The notes below the pieces were generated by a model that did not search any database, was not told where the DNA came from, and saw nothing but the letters and a program-made list of their open reading frames with translations. Positions 1 to 11,619 of a DNA stretch of 64,000 bases are shown piece by piece; position 1 is the first letter of the stretch; the number at the start of each line of letters is the position of its first letter. Origin of the DNA: Haliclystus octoradiatus (taxonomy: Eukaryota; Cnidaria; Staurozoa; Stauromedusae; Haliclystidae); the NCBI GenBank assembly GCA_916610825.1, contig OU744450.1:19708814-19772813 (forward strand), read 5' to 3'. A program made the position numbers and the translations under genes.

Positions 1-246
1 AAAGAAACAACATTGGAGTGGGCGAACACGTTCTGGTTAAAACAAGTGGACCACATGACCACATGGGTCAATTCAGGAGAAAACTCGAAGGCAAAAATTA
101 GTGGACGAGGCGGCTCGTATTTTTCTGATTCCTTCTCGTTTTCTCCTTACTTAAAATTGGACAGGAAATTAGAAATCATTTTCAAAGGATCAAAGCACAA
201 TTGAATTGAGAAACCTAGAAAGACTCAAAGAAATCTAGTTTTAAAA

Positions 247-1473
247 TTGAAAAGAAAAGCTATGCAAACATTTTTAGTATCTCACTCAACATCAGACGCT
301 TCAAAGTTTCATCAATACTTACAAAAATTAACTGGCATTGGAAAATTCAAATCATTATCACTACCTGCCCTTATAGAAAACAATAAAATTATTTCATGCG
401 ATAAAGAAAAAGCTGGTATTCTAGCAGAACATTTTAATGATGTTGTACCGAAGCCAATTCAATGGACAAATGATGAATTAGAAGTCCATCCCAGCATTCA
501 AACATTATCAAAACATGCATACAATGATTTTGCTTTCAAATACACATGCGATAAAGACGTCTCCAAGATTATAGAGCAAATCGGCAATAATAAAGCTACT
601 GGCGCGGATAATTTATCTTCAGCCTTCCTGAAAACGATTTTACCAAGTTTAACAGTGCATATAACAGACCTATTCAATCATCTAATAACAATTTATGAAA
701 TACCATCAGAATGGAAATTTGGTCAAATAAAACCAATTTTCAAAAGCAAAGATCCAACTAATAAAATAAATTACCGCCCTATTACTATATTAACTCATAT
801 ATCAAAAACATTTGAAAAGGTATTAACAAATCAACTTCAATGTCAATTCAAATCAATCTTCCCTCGTGATATGTTTGGATTCATTAAAGGACACTCAATG
901 GAACATGCTTTGATAAAATTAATTCAAGACTGTACTGCTGCATCTGATAACCATAAAAAGACTGCGATCATCTCACTTGATTTATCAAAAGCTTTTGATA
1001 TGTTTCATCACGATTTGTTGTTAAAAGAATTAGAAAAGTTTGGTATCTCCGAGTCAAGCATTACGCTATTAAAAATGTACTTGTACGGTAGAAAGAAATC
1101 AGTAAAAATTGGAAATGAACTACCAAAATCAACATCTGTTTGCAGGGGAGTTCCACAGGGATCAATTCTAGGCCCTATCATATTCAACATTTATGTAACT
1201 GACTTATCATGGCTCAACATTTCATCTTCTTTGGTTAGATATGCCGATGATACTACCCTGTATTATTCATCAAAGTCTACTGAAGATTCTGTTAAAATGA
1301 TAAACAAAGATATTGCGATTGTATGCAATTGGCTGAAATCCAACGATCTTATTCTTAATCCATCAAAGAGCCAAGCACTTCTTGTTCATCATAATAACTC
1401 CTATTCACCTCCAACCAACATAGCATCATCATCATCGTCATCATCATCATCATCATTTATTCAGAACCTTTAA
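247..1473 (+). pseudogene. LINE reverse transcriptase domain (broken ORF2)
   Basis: Open frame of about 400 residues with the non-LTR RT motifs in order. Motif A is DLSKAFD near residue 245, motif B is GVPQGSILGP near residue 301, and motif C is YADD at residues 332-335 with both aspartates intact. Motif D (WLKSNDLILNPSK) follows. The frame opens at TTG rather than ATG, because it is the middle of a longer polyprotein whose 5' part is decayed or outside the window. The last residues (a poly-Ser run) are not RT: they translate the inserted CAT repeat. The catalytic core is therefore intact, but the element cannot make a full ORF2. In the LINE family this enzyme performs target-primed reverse transcription. 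Confidence 0.85.
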
Positions 1474-1496
1474 TTATACAAACTTTTTTTCAAAGG
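1424..1496 (-). repeat. (CAT)n block, probable LINE-tail insertion inside the RT frame
   Basis: A CAT repeat (1424-1456, one CGT interruption) is followed by TTTATTCAG and about 40 AT-rich bases. It sits between two stretches of LINE coding sequence that would otherwise be nearly continuous. On the minus strand it reads CTGAATAAATGATGATG, the same 3' tail seen at 48841-48870. The simplest reading is a very short, 5'-truncated LINE 3' end inserted in the opposite orientation. Confidence 0.5.
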
Positions 1497-1586
1497 ACTG
1501 ATAAACTGATAAGCAGTGGAAACACAATCAATCGAGTGGTCTAACTCCATCAAAATCTTGGATCAATTATTGATCAGAAACAATCC

Positions 1587-2219
1587 ATGAAACTACATCT
1601 ACAAAACTCTATACGAAAATTTAATTTATGTCTTCATCAACTCCTACAATTACGAAACATCATAGACACTAAATTGTCTATAATGCTATACAAAACATAT
1701 CTGAGACCACATTTAGAATACTGCTCATCATTAATCACAGGAATATCCAAAACTGATCTAATTAAACTTGAACGTAAACAGAAAAGCTCAATCTTAAGAC
1801 TGAATTCAGCACGAAACAATCAAACTATCACCAAGGCATTAGAAAATCTTCAAACACTATCTATCAGAAGAACAAGTCGAATTATATCAATTACGTATCA
1901 AGCGATAAACTTAAACACTCCAATGGATTTCAAAGAAATGTTTTTTTTTAGCAAAACGAAGTATGCTCTCCGTGGCAAGCAGCGTTTAATTACAAAAAAA
2001 TACAGATCTGAACTGATAAGACGCTCGTTTATTGCTGTATGTACTCGTCTGTGGGGTTATATTCCAGATGAGATCAAATCTTTAAAAACAATTAGTAGGT
2101 TCAAATCTAGAATTACAGAATATTTCCAAAATGGATTTTCAGAGGATAAATTAAATCAAATATCTAATGGTATACAACAATATATCCAAAAATACAAACA
2201 GAAAAACTTTAATATTTAA
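1587..2219 (+). pseudogene. LINE ORF2 C-terminal region
   Basis: A 210-residue frame continues the RT upstream after the CAT insertion and a stop. It contains LRPHLEYCSS and the RSFIAVCTRLWGYIPDEIK block, which match the non-LTR ORF2 signature in which a TYVRPILEYAS-like motif is followed by an x(2)R(2)xWNxLP-like motif. Just upstream (1500-1586) the same protein reads on in this frame (ISSGNTINRV, then NLGSIID) apart from one stop. The terminal LNQISNGIQQYIQK region is probably the native C terminus, because a stop and an A/T-rich 3' UTR follow. Confidence 0.8.
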
Positions 2220-2422
2220 TGACATTAATGCTTAATATAATTTAGTTATACAGTAGTTGACATGTATGTAATATATTAGTTATCATTCCACTATATATAT
2301 ATATTCTTATTTTATTCATTTCAGTTAAAATGGTTAACTTTAGTTATTATAATTTCGGAAAAATGTAAACGAGCAATTTGCTCATATTGACAGCCGAATC
2401 AAAATAAAATTACACACACACT

Positions 2423-3224
2423 CGCCTCTCGTGCGCCACATATCAATAGCTCATAGGAAACTGTGTGCCAATTGCTTAATATTCTTTGTACCAAGACTGT
2501 GCTCTTGCTTGAATTATATTATATTCTTCTGGCTGAATCATGTAGATATCGGTTCTCCTCGTCAAACCTTTTCATTCATTTGCTTCTGACTCTTCTTGTG
2601 CACCATAACAGCCAAATACAAAGAAATGGAAGTAATGATAATTATGATTAGTTATTTAATAAGTATTAAAACGATAACCTGAAGAGGAAGGTACTATTGT
2701 TAATCACTAGAAACGATAAAATAGCACTGCAGCCACTGCAATCGCAATTTATCTACTGTTCTACCAAGTTTACATTTGACAGTGAATCTGCGAGCAGGCT
2801 ACAATCGCACGGCTTCTTACATTTGAATGAAGCAAATATTGTCTTTAAATATGAACATCATGAAGAGTTATTCCCGTATTTCCACGATCATGTATCACGT
2901 TCAGTTCAGCGGCCTTTAACTTATAAGCAGCTGTTTTGACTTCATTGTCAATCTAAACAGTCTTCCAGGAGACAAGCAAGACAAGCCCGTCCCGATTTTG
3001 TCCAAGTTTGTAACTTACAATTTGTTTATATCTTTTTACTTCTATTTGTAACCATGTAAAGTAGATTGTATTTCAGATGGCCAAGACTGCAATGATACAT
3101 TTTAACTAAATTGATCTATCTATATATCTATATAAGCCCGTCCCAATCCCCCAAATATTTCAACTTCGACTTTGACATTGATTCCAAGATGTAAAAACTC
3201 GTAAATATAATATAATCTAGACCG
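2423..3224. other. No gene recognised; short dispersed repeat fragments
   Basis: Short open frames only, none recognisable. A 40-60 bp fragment with ACAAGCCCGTCCC and AAATATTTCAACTTCGA occurs at about 2945-3000 and 3135-3185. It occurs again at 5845-5945, so it is a dispersed repeat rather than a gene. Confidence 0.6.
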
Positions 3225-3668
3225 ATTAATAGGCTAGGGTTATATGGACGCACCGAACTCAATTCGAATTAGGTGCGACACCGAATAGCATTAAATTCGC
3301 AATTCGGGTTATACAGACGTACCAAATGTCGAAGATCTTTAAAAATTGGCAAAATGTCACGTGACAGGAAGTGGTTTCTTGGAATTATACCGCATGGTTT
3401 GAAACCAGAGTATTTTGTTTGCATTATTATTCACTTTCAGCGATTCTCGCTATCATGAGATTTAATTCGAATGAATGAATCAATTGAGTTCGGTGAGTCC
3501 ATAAAATCAATTAAGTTCGCTGTTAGCGCGCTTGGACTATGCGAACTTAATTCATTGGCGAACTCAACTGCGTTATACGGAGGGCGCGCTAACAGCGAAC
3601 TTAATTCGAATGAACGCAATAATTGAAATGTATTAGGTTCGGCTCGCTCGTATAACTCATGCCTTAGT
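3225..3668. mobile_element. Fold-back / TIR element rich in GAACTTAATTCGAAT motifs
   Basis: The ends form an imperfect inverted repeat: GTTATATGGACGCACCGAAC near 3240 against the complement of GTTCGGCTCGCTCGTATAAC near 3640-3660. Inside, a perfect 23-bp palindrome arm (containing AAGTTCGCTGTTAGCGCGC) lies at 3509-3531 and again, complemented, at 3583-3605. Variants of GAACTTAATTCGAAT recur. There is no coding capacity. It fits a small non-autonomous DNA element; the superfamily is unknown. Confidence 0.55.
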
Positions 3669-3817
3669 ACATTCACTACAAATCTATCACGGGCGTTTTA
3701 AATAAAATGAAAAATAAAAAGTGAAACTGAACGTAATGGGTAACGTTTTTTTTTTCGACTAACATTTGTTGTAATAACTTTTTTACTTTTCATTTCGGGT
3801 TTTCATAAAAACTTTAT

Positions 3818-4330
3818 TAATAATGATAATAATAATAATAGCATTTCTACAGCGCATGTTCATTACTGTTCTATGCGCTTTACATTTTGAATAATATATT
3901 AAAAATAAGGATATCATATTATTAGTAAATAAAAATATGCTAGATTCGAGCGATAATGTTAAAAAGTTGATAGAAATGTTTAAAATTGAAATTTACAGAT
4001 TCAAATTATTCATAAGCTAATTGTTTGAAAAGAAATGTCTTTAATTTTATTTTAAAAATGTCAAACGTTCCAATGTTTTGGCCCTGCTGAAGAAAATGCT
4101 CTTGACCCATACGATTTAATTTTAAGATTAAAATGTTCAACTTTTAAACCCGCTTTTAAAATATTTGTGTCTTGAGATGAGCGAAGGGTACGTGTTGGTT
4201 GATAAATTGATAATAGTTCTTTGAGGTAAATAGGAGCTTGGTTGTTAACAACTTTGTAAACCAGCAGACAAATTTTTTGTGCGTTATTGCTAGCTATTTC
4301 AGTATATTTCGGAAGATTTCTTTCTTTCTC
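3818..4330 (-). pseudogene. LINE 3' end (ORF2 C-terminus) with (ATT)n tail
   Basis: Read on the minus strand, 4290 to 4050 encodes the C-terminal LINE signature: VYKVVNNQAPIYLKELL, then PTRTLRSS, then YGSRAFSSAGPKHWN. This is the usual RAFSxxAPxLWNSLP block, broken after WN. It is followed by a 3' UTR containing AAAGCGC and GCGCTGTAGAAATGC and then an (ATT)n tail, which appears as (AAT)n on the plus strand at 3818-3841. The copy is 5'-truncated and dead. Confidence 0.75.
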
Positions 4331-5164
4331 TATGCTTATTAAAAATTCTATTTAACTCTAATGTATTCAGAATAGTATTAGGTGCTAGCTATATATACAT
4401 TATTAGGTTGCATCCCCCGTGTTTACTGCATTTTCCCGTTTTATAAGGTTTAAAGATTGATGATAACCGACTGATCGTATGACCGCAGCTTCAATTACAC
4501 ACGAGTCCTGATTGATGGATTTGTACAACATGCTTCCCAGTTGTTCCGAGGCAGCCAACGACATTCCATGGCAACCGCAAAAATTTTATGAGTTCTCGTT
4601 GCTATATGTCGAACGAAGCCAAATTTTCGTTGTGCGCATCCATATACTGCGCATGTCTAGGGAATCACCCCAAAAAATTTTGACTGATAGCTTCGTTCAC
4701 AACGAAGTTTTTCGACAGCTTTGTACTGCTCAGAACGAACGAAGTTAATTTTCCCGCGCATTATGAAACCCGGTTTTGGCAGTTTCCATAGCAATTTCTG
4801 ACTGAAAAGAGGCCTTGCAATAATGTCTTTCAACTTGTAAATATCATCATTCCAGCCCTCAACTCCACGCAGACGCTCCGATGAGGGCCTAATAAATTTC
4901 AGCTAGCAAAATGATGCGTTAAAAGTGGCTGAGGCAGGAAAAATCTACCTGGCCAATCACAGAGCAGAACGCTCTGTGGTGGTCATAAACTCAATGATGA
5001 TTGGCTTTCATACTTGAAGAAAACAAAGAAAGTTTTTGCGTTCAGGATTTCCAATTTTGGTTTTGCAAATGAACTACAAATTTTGATAGGGAAAATTGCA
5101 TGAAAGAGGAAGAATAGAAGCAAAATTTGGCTCTATTTCCACACACACAATATTGAACAGTATT
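4331..5164. other. No gene recognised
   Basis: AT-rich DNA with one 78-codon open frame (4512-4748) of no recognisable family. Around 4605-4740 the motif CTTCGTT/AACGAAG recurs in both orientations, suggesting a decayed palindromic element. Confidence 0.5.
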
Positions 5165-5612
5165 CACGAGGAATATCTTATTTAATTTGGCAAATCATGG
5201 GTAAATCTGTTCAACGAGGCGTGATGTGAGGAGTCTTCGATAAATAAGCTTTTGTTGCTGCCGCGGCCAAAATCGATTTGTACACTTTATTTTATTCCAA
5301 ATTAAAATCATTATCGAAACCCCACAATATTAACCACGAATGCACCAATAAAGAATATCTAATTTACGGGCTGATGGATTATATATAAACTTCGATAATA
5401 TGCTTGTGGCTGTTGCGTCCAAAATCGAACAGCGTTTTACTTTGTATATTTTCCTTTATTCAAAAATCAAATAGATATCGATTATCGAAAACCTACAATA
5501 TTACGCACGGCACAAGAAGCATCAATAAATTATCTGATTAATTGGATGGTGAATATTTACTTGGATAATATGCTTGTGGATGTTGTAGCCAAATTCGTTG
5601 AGGGCCGTTATG
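5165..5612. repeat. Diverged tandem repeat, period about 165 bp
   Basis: Two clear units and a partial third. Each begins TTGTKGCTGYTGCRKCCAAAATCGA-like (5250, 5404, 5575), continues with ATTATCGAAAMCC and CACAATATTA/CTACAATATTA, and ends with TTCGATAATATGC/TTGGATAATATGC. Divergence between units is substantial, so the array is old. Confidence 0.65.
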
Positions 5613-6468
5613 GAATGAGGCTAACTTGTAAACAATACCCAAATTTCAAAACAAAGACATTACATTAAATTCAAAGACGAATAAGGAAACACTGGCTGGG
5701 GATTTATCTTCCGATTCTTTTAAAACTTCAAAGCCAACTATATCAACGAAACGTAAACACACAATTCATTGCTAATACTTTACAGGTAACACATTTAGTC
5801 ACCAATCCATCATTTTGTGGAAAAATTCGTCAACTGTCTTGTCTTCGTTATCAATCTAAACAGTGCAATGAAAACAAGCCCGTCCCAGTCTTCAAAATAT
5901 TTCAACTTCGATATTGTCTTTGACTTCGTTCCGAATCTAAACCTCCCTAATGCCTGTGCCTGACAGTTTTAACTCAAAAGATTACTCACGTGTTTTGAAA
6001 ATGGCGACGAGCTAATTATCTTTCAGAACAAGAAATTTACTCTGCAATTAAATCTCAACTTGCAAAAATGAGATGAAACGTTCTTGGGAATTGGGATATT
6101 AAAATCTAGATGTTACAGTCAAATCTGCTATAACGGCCACTTTGATCACTCTGATACTAATTAATAATGTGAAACCTTCAAAAGTTTGTAAAACTAGTAT
6201 GTTGAATTCTATGCGTTCTGCATTTGATATTTTGTAATGATGTTTCAGGAATTTTATTGAAATTGCATTTAATGAAACACTATTGACCCATTAGTTTAGA
6301 AATATAATCATTGTTGTATATAGTGAATTTGATTAACGATGATTGAAATTCCAGACAAAGATTATGCTACATGATTATCTAATAAAGTGATTACATAAGG
6401 AACAAGAGGGATGTAATCCCTTAATATCTAACGAAACCTGGAGTAATTGCATGTCTTGACCTTGGCTA
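5613..6468. other. No gene recognised
   Basis: Intergenic AT-rich DNA. It contains one more copy of the dispersed ACAAGCCCGTCCC fragment (about 5870-5945). Nothing else could be supported. Confidence 0.5.
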
Positions 6469-6533
6469 TCACGTGACTTTAATGCACCTGCTACAAAGAA
6501 CAATGGGATTGTCAAGTGTTTATCTTGTTACAG
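6469..6533 (+). promoter_or_regulatory. Block conserved upstream of both tRNA-Cys genes (CACGTG core)
   Basis: Begins TCACGTGACTT, then TGCACCTGCT, then AGAACAATGG and a TTTATCTTG end. It lies about 91 to 27 bases before the tRNA and is repeated, with small differences, upstream of the second tRNA-Cys gene (8484-8540). Either it is a shared 5' control element or the tRNA was duplicated with its flank. The CACGTG is an E-box-type palindrome; factor binding is inference. Confidence 0.5.
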
Positions 6534-6559
6534 ATCAAACAGGTTATAAATTATATGAG

Positions 6560-6631
6560 GGGGATATAGCTCAGTGGTAGAGCATTCGACTGCAGATCGA
6601 GAGGTCCTTGGTTCAACTCCGAGTGTCCCCT
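6560..6631 (+). tRNA. tRNA-Cys(GCA): tRNA-Cys (anticodon GCA)
   Basis: A 72-nt sequence that folds as a full cloverleaf. Acceptor GGGGATA pairs with TGTCCCC (one G-U), followed by discriminator T. The D arm is GCTC/GAGC, and the anticodon arm is TTCGA/TCGAG around CTGCAGA, giving GCA. The T arm is CTTGG/CCGAG with loop TTCAACT. Internal pol III signals are present (A box TAGCTCAGTGG, B box GGTTCAACTCC), and a TTTT terminator follows at 6638-6641. CCA is not encoded, as expected for a eukaryotic nuclear tRNA. The body is identical to the second copy at 8575. Confidence 0.95.
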
Positions 6632-6658
6632 GAACTATTTTATGCATGATATATTTCA

Positions 6659-7889
6659 TTTTATAACATATCAAGGATCTGCTACGAATCATTCTTTCAA
6701 TTTGATTGGTTAACGCCAATAACGCCATTTCACCATAACCGACCTTGACCCCGTCGATTTCAAGAAATTTATGAAAATACCAAACAATCGATAATTATTT
6801 AAATATGGCATTATAAATTGGCAAGTAATAAAAAGTAAATAGCAAATACAGTGAATATTTGTAGAGTCATATACAATTTCATTGAGTTACTGTTTCATGC
6901 AGTTTCTCAGTTGTTCAAAATAAATCAAATGGCTTGCAGGAGAAATATCTAACTGGTTTAAAGTGTATAGAAATATTTTGCACAAATTAACAATCCAAAA
7001 ACAATTTGCCTAACTTTCTTAACTTTTACAATATTGATAATTGTAAAAACATAACATAGCATAAATTCATTTCATTAATACATCCCCTCATCCTTTTATG
7101 GCCAATGTTTGCAAGTTCCTAGATATAAGTATAAGCACTAAATTCCTGGCATAGAAAGGAATAAGCAGCTATCGATAAACTACCAAAACCAAAACATAGG
7201 CTAAACAAATTCAACCGCTAAAATTTCAAATAATTAAACCATTTCTCCAAATGAAAGTTAGCAACATATTAGATAATCAGTTAGCTAAAAAGTTATCATA
7301 AATTCAATAATCTGCTCTTTTAAATAGGCAATTAGCAAAAATTTTGTCAATAAATCTTTCTTTGTTTCATTTCTTTCTTCGCGTTCACGGCTTTTTACGA
7401 AATCCTTCAAATTATAGGTAAGAAACATTTTCTTTCTTTTTCAAGTTTTTCCGGTCAGTTTTCCATAATGAATAACACACATAAGAACATACAAAATGTT
7501 GTTTAAAGATAAGAATCAATGACTATGTAAGAAAACGATATTAAGCATCCATTCTTTTAATTCCAAGAAGAGAAATCTGAGAGAAATATAAATTTCTCGA
7601 TATCAATAATTATTTTTCCTCCCAGCTTTTAGTTGATTTATTAAAAAAGGCAAGTGTACAGCTCTCGACTCAGCTTTCTTCCTGTGACGTCACCAAAATA
7701 GGAGAATTACATACTTGATCATGGATTGTAAAGATCAGAAAATGCTCCGAAAAAACGTTCCCAACAGTCACAAATTGGGTTAATACTAATTATACTAATA
7801 CTAATAGATTAAACAAATAGTTCATACTTTCCGTGAACTATGCTCTGATAGCACCAGGAAAGTATGAACTATTTGTTTAATCTATTAGT
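6659..7889 (+). mobile_element. 1.2-kb non-autonomous dispersed element, copy A
   Basis: The whole stretch from TTATAACATATCAAGGATC (6661) to the fold-back at 7800-7889 recurs in inverted orientation at 17583-18827. Shared blocks include GGATCTGCTACGAATC, CCCGTCGATTTCAAG, CCTGTGACGTCAC and ATGATTGTAAAGATC-type sequence. There is no coding capacity. The right end is a hairpin with perfect 33-bp arms (7800-7832 and 7857-7889) around a 24-bp loop. It is a shortened version of the 172-bp hairpin in the other copy. The element begins 28 bases after the first tRNA gene. Confidence 0.7.
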
Positions 7890-8483
7890 TGTTTCTCATT
7901 AGACTTTCTAGATTTCTAGCAAAATATTGACAAAGTTTTTGTTAGAAATTTGAAAATGTAGTAAGAGCATATTTATTCTCTAATTTGATACCCATTAATT
8001 TCTTTAACTTACCTTAAAGTAGAGTATGCCCGTAAAACATTTAAAGTAGACCTTAAAACAATGGTACGTCATCACATTATGCCGCTGTCGTTAATAGTGC
8101 ACCCCGGGATGTAGAAGCACTTTGTCTGAACCCCTACATTTCCGCAGTTTAATACAACTGTTGGTTGAATGCGCCTTTTGTAAGTCTTGTATGGTATAAA
8201 GTGGACTATGTTGACTAGGTTGTTTGTTTGTTTGATATATTTATTCAGATGCCGTTAAGCATAAGTCTACTTTACATCTCGCTGACACAAAGTGAAATAT
8301 ACAAATGTATGGTATTTACATTGCAATATTAGTCAATACATTTATAAGATTAAAACAATTATTGATTTTGAAGTAACTGAGCATGAATTAACATCCCTGA
8401 GCACCGATGAGTACCGCATTTAAATTCAATGGATAAATATTATTGGACCAATGATCAAGGCTCTGAAAATAAACGAAGTAATG
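7890..8483. other. No gene recognised
   Basis: AT-rich intergenic DNA between the 1.2-kb element and the second tRNA gene; nothing could be supported. Confidence 0.5.
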
Positions 8484-8540
8484 TCACGTGACTTACGTGC
8501 ACCTGCTGCAAGAACAATGGAAAGGTCAACTGTTTCTTGA
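8484..8540 (+). promoter_or_regulatory. Second copy of the tRNA-Cys upstream block
   Basis: TCACGTGACTTACGTGCACC, then GCTGCAAGAACAATGG and TGTTTCTTGATA. It begins 91 bases before the tRNA, the same distance as upstream of the first gene. Sequence further upstream is not obviously similar. Confidence 0.5.
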
Positions 8541-8574
8541 TATAAGAATAGAAGCAGGTCCAGCCTCATGGGAA

Positions 8575-8646
8575 GGGGATATAGCTCAGTGGTAGAGCAT
8601 TCGACTGCAGATCGAGAGGTCCTTGGTTCAACTCCGAGTGTCCCCT
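8575..8646 (+). tRNA. tRNA-Cys(GCA): tRNA-Cys (anticodon GCA), second copy
   Basis: Identical 72-nt body to the gene at 6560, with the same cloverleaf and A/B boxes. A TTTTT terminator lies at 8654-8658. The 3' flanks of the two genes are unrelated, so each has its own terminator. This argues for two working genes rather than a recent copy by element movement. Confidence 0.95.
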
Positions 8647-8736
8647 AGTTTCATTTTTCTTGTCATATATAATTTTGTTCAATAAACCTTCTAGTTTCGT
8701 TAGGGATTACATACCAATCGAGGGACTGGTCCAAAC

Positions 8737-9296
8737 CATAGACTAACATAGACTGCTGATTCCATTGCAAAACTTCATGGAAAACACATTGCGACCATGG
8801 GCATCCATAATGGCTGACGCAAAGTACCAAAACAGAGGCTTGAAACCGCGAAATCTCAAGCCACTTTTTGTGCAATTTTTGTTTCTAAATGAAACAGGAT
8901 TTTTTTATAAAATAGTTATTTATGACTACCAATTTCAAGTTGCATCATACATGAGTTAAAATATCTATTTTTAATCGTATTTGAATGTAAATAGTATTTT
9001 TTTCTTAATTTCATATTTCCTTGTCCCTCGGTGTGATTTTAAATTATCCATAAATGTTTGAAAATAATTGTGATCCTATGAACAAATCTCACTTCGCTGG
9101 TAGGAAAATCCTATTTAAACTATCTTTCTATGACAGTGAGAACATATTGTTTAGAATTTAGATTACAAAGAGTTTATAGGAGAGATCAAATAATTTTGAA
9201 AATGTCAATGAGGAGAGCGCTAAAATAAGTCCTTTGCGTCAGCCATCTTTATTCCCCATGTTGCACATTTTCGTCAGCAGTCTATGTAAGTCTATG
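8737..9296. mobile_element. hAT-like non-autonomous TIR element (560 bp)
   Basis: Imperfect TIRs of about 80 bp begin CATAGACTAACATAGACTGC at the left and the complement of GCAGTCTATGTAAGTCTATG at the right. Both arms carry GGCTGACGCAAAG about 75 bases in. Flanking 8-bp direct repeats GTCCAAAC (8729-8736) and GTCAAAAC (9297-9304) differ at one base, the length expected for hAT target duplications. There is no transposase ORF. Confidence 0.65.
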
Positions 9297-9304
9297 GTCA
9301 AAAC

Positions 9305-10680
9305 ACACCATGTGATAATTTTGATCATTTTTAACCCAATAAATTGTGCGAAAGTAGACAACTATTGCAGTGAGCATCATACTTGTTCACATTGGCTGTA
9401 ATCGATTTAATCTTTAAATTAATTTGCAAATTGGTTTATCAGATGAAAAAAGGAAATGGAAGTATCCAATGTAGCTCCACATTATATTTGATTAAAGAAT
9501 TGCAGCATACATAATTCAATTACCTTCAAGGTAAGATTTTCTGCCTGTGTATAGAAGAAAGCTGACCTACAGTAGCATGTTTAAATATTAATTAAAAAAA
9601 AACATCCAAATGCCACATGTATACTTTTTATTTGCAAAACGCTATGATCAAATAATTACAATTAATGATAGTGTTCATTCTATATACATAGAGTATTTGT
9701 GTAATAAATCTAGACTATATAAGGAAGCAATAGAAACCCTTTTGAATGTTTTTGTTATGCGATTATTGTTCCTAACAATCCTCAACGCCAAGTGAAATCA
9801 ACCCTGGTTTTGTCTAACGGAAGTAGCGTACTTGCCAGAACTGCTGGTAAAGAAGCTATTGGCTCCACAATTGTGAATTGAGCAAAGCTTTAGAAGTCCA
9901 TGGCGACAACAGAGTTGCATAAATCAATGCCATGAGCTCCAAATAAGTCTATGTTAAAATCTGACAGCATCCATTAGAATCAAGGCTAGAGGGCGCTGAT
10001 GCACTTTTAGCTCCAAATGTCACTTTTGTATCAACAATCCATACACTGTCCATCGATTAATGTACGAGCGAATCAGTTAATTTTTCTTCTCCTGCAGGAT
10101 ATTTGTTCTCGATCTGGTTAATATTCTCATCGATAAGGGTGAGTATATATGCCAATGGTCTCGCCGCAATCAGGGAGTATAAGCTTAGGGCAGGGTTTCC
10201 ATTTCCGGCAAGCAATTGATCGTTGAATTCTCTTATCTTCGTGATGATATTCCCACAACTATTCTGCCATAATTCAATAAAAGTTAATTGGGATTGTCGA
10301 ATTCACCAATCTTCTGAAGATATTTGAACTGTTCTAATTGACAGAAATGCTCCTTTGATTTGGATTATTTACTCAAGATTTATGAAGTAATATTGATAAA
10401 TAATGGTATTTTCATCAATTCTTTCACTTGTCTATATATAATTTAAGCGGGTAGTCGATGACCCAATCATTAGCAGACCGAATAAATTGATCATAAGACC
10501 GAAATAACCATATTTGGATGATACTGATTCTAATGACATGTTTTTTTTAAAGCTGTCGCACTACAATCAAGCATACGTACAGATACACATACTTTTACAT
10601 TGATTTTTTGGGTACGCTAGGAGATTCAAGATAATCTATTAATCGGATCTTCAGTTGTTCAGTGTACCGATTGGAGGCAA
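9305..10680. other. No gene recognised
   Basis: AT-rich intergenic DNA with only short, unrecognised open frames. No repeat partner was found in the window. Confidence 0.45.
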
Positions 10681-10689
10681 CGCAAAACT

Positions 10690-11480
10690 ACTTTATTGCA
10701 ATTGAAAGTATCAGAGTTGAGCATAATTTCATCTGGTTTGAAACGCTGGAGGCCCATATCATGCCACATATTTATGCGACAACACCTTTTTCTAACGGAA
10801 AAAATCCTCCCTATACTTCAAGGAGCAATTTGTGAATTAAAAATGCCTTCCAAAAATTTTGAACATCATCTCGACGATACCTCATTGCTCCTCCAGACAT
10901 CATTACCAATCTTTACCAATCTTTCTCCGTGTGCCTCTGCTGCCTCACTAAATGGTACTTCATTTCTTGTATTCTCATCACTTATCCCTGCAACTTGTAA
11001 AAAACTATACGGTAGCAGGGTTTGAAGAAACCATTAATCACTGCAGCGGAGTATGCAACACCAACCTCAAAGAAAAACACTCTTCAAAGCAAAAAATTGG
11101 GACAAGGAATGGACAAAAGGTGTAAATCGATACGCTCTACTCAAGCGAAACCATTGCCAAAGGCAAGGCACTCCTCTTAGCTACCCAGGAAGAAGAAGGC
11201 AATGCTTTGATTAAAGCACTACCTTCAGCACCACTCCCTCTCTTCTTGCCAAATGAGCAACTGCATATTGCCATATCACTTCGTTTGGGTTAGAAAATGT
11301 GTGAATAACAGCTCTGGAGATAGTCCTGTTTCCTCATTTAACAGGCATGGTTTGGCATGTAAAAAAACAGCTGGCAGATGTACACGACAGCAGAAGTCAA
11401 CTGCATCATGCATAAAACATTTACAATCATCAACACTCCCTCGCTCCTTGAACCACCGTTGACTTTGCTTCGATCCATAT
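10690..11480 (+). pseudogene. Decayed retroelement C-terminal domain, copy 1
   Basis: Several frames read together resemble a conserved C-terminal block that I associate with reverse-transcriptase ORFs of invertebrates. Visible pieces are LLATQEEEGNALIKALPSAP (11170-11230), LPNEQLHIAISLRLG (11250-11290), NRHGLACKKTAGR (about 11340-11375) and, in a shifted frame, INTPSLLEP (about 11440). Cys/His content and order match the HGLSCxxSAGRxxRH signature. Frameshifts and stops show it is dead. The family assignment is from memory of the motif, not a search. Confidence 0.4.
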
Positions 11481-11619
11481 CAATAATTAATCAACAACAG
11501 CCAGAGAAACAACCCAATTAAGCGAAAAGATTGAAGTTATCAGATGCAATTGGCTGTCACTCAGGTGTTTTGCAGCTTTTTTCCATTTTGCCTTATTGGA
11601 TTGATGTTCCAGTTGTTAT

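Larger units (their letters stand above)
1..2422 (+). mobile_element. LINE (non-LTR retrotransposon), 5'-truncated by window edge
   Basis: Two reading frames in the same order as a LINE ORF2 C-terminal half: reverse transcriptase, then the thumb/C-terminal region. They are followed by an AT-rich 3' UTR and a short A-rich/(AC)n tail near 2400-2422. The frame is broken near 1.47-1.59 kb, where a (CAT)n block has been inserted. The endonuclease half would lie left of the window; the first 240 bases hold only degraded coding sequence. The clade cannot be fixed by eye; CR1/L2/Jockey-like is likely. Confidence 0.85.

Noticed and set aside
6560-8646. tRNA-Cys copies as heads of a tRNA-derived SINE
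   Set aside because: Both have perfect cloverleaves, no A-rich or LINE-like tail, their own T-run terminators and unrelated 3' flanks.
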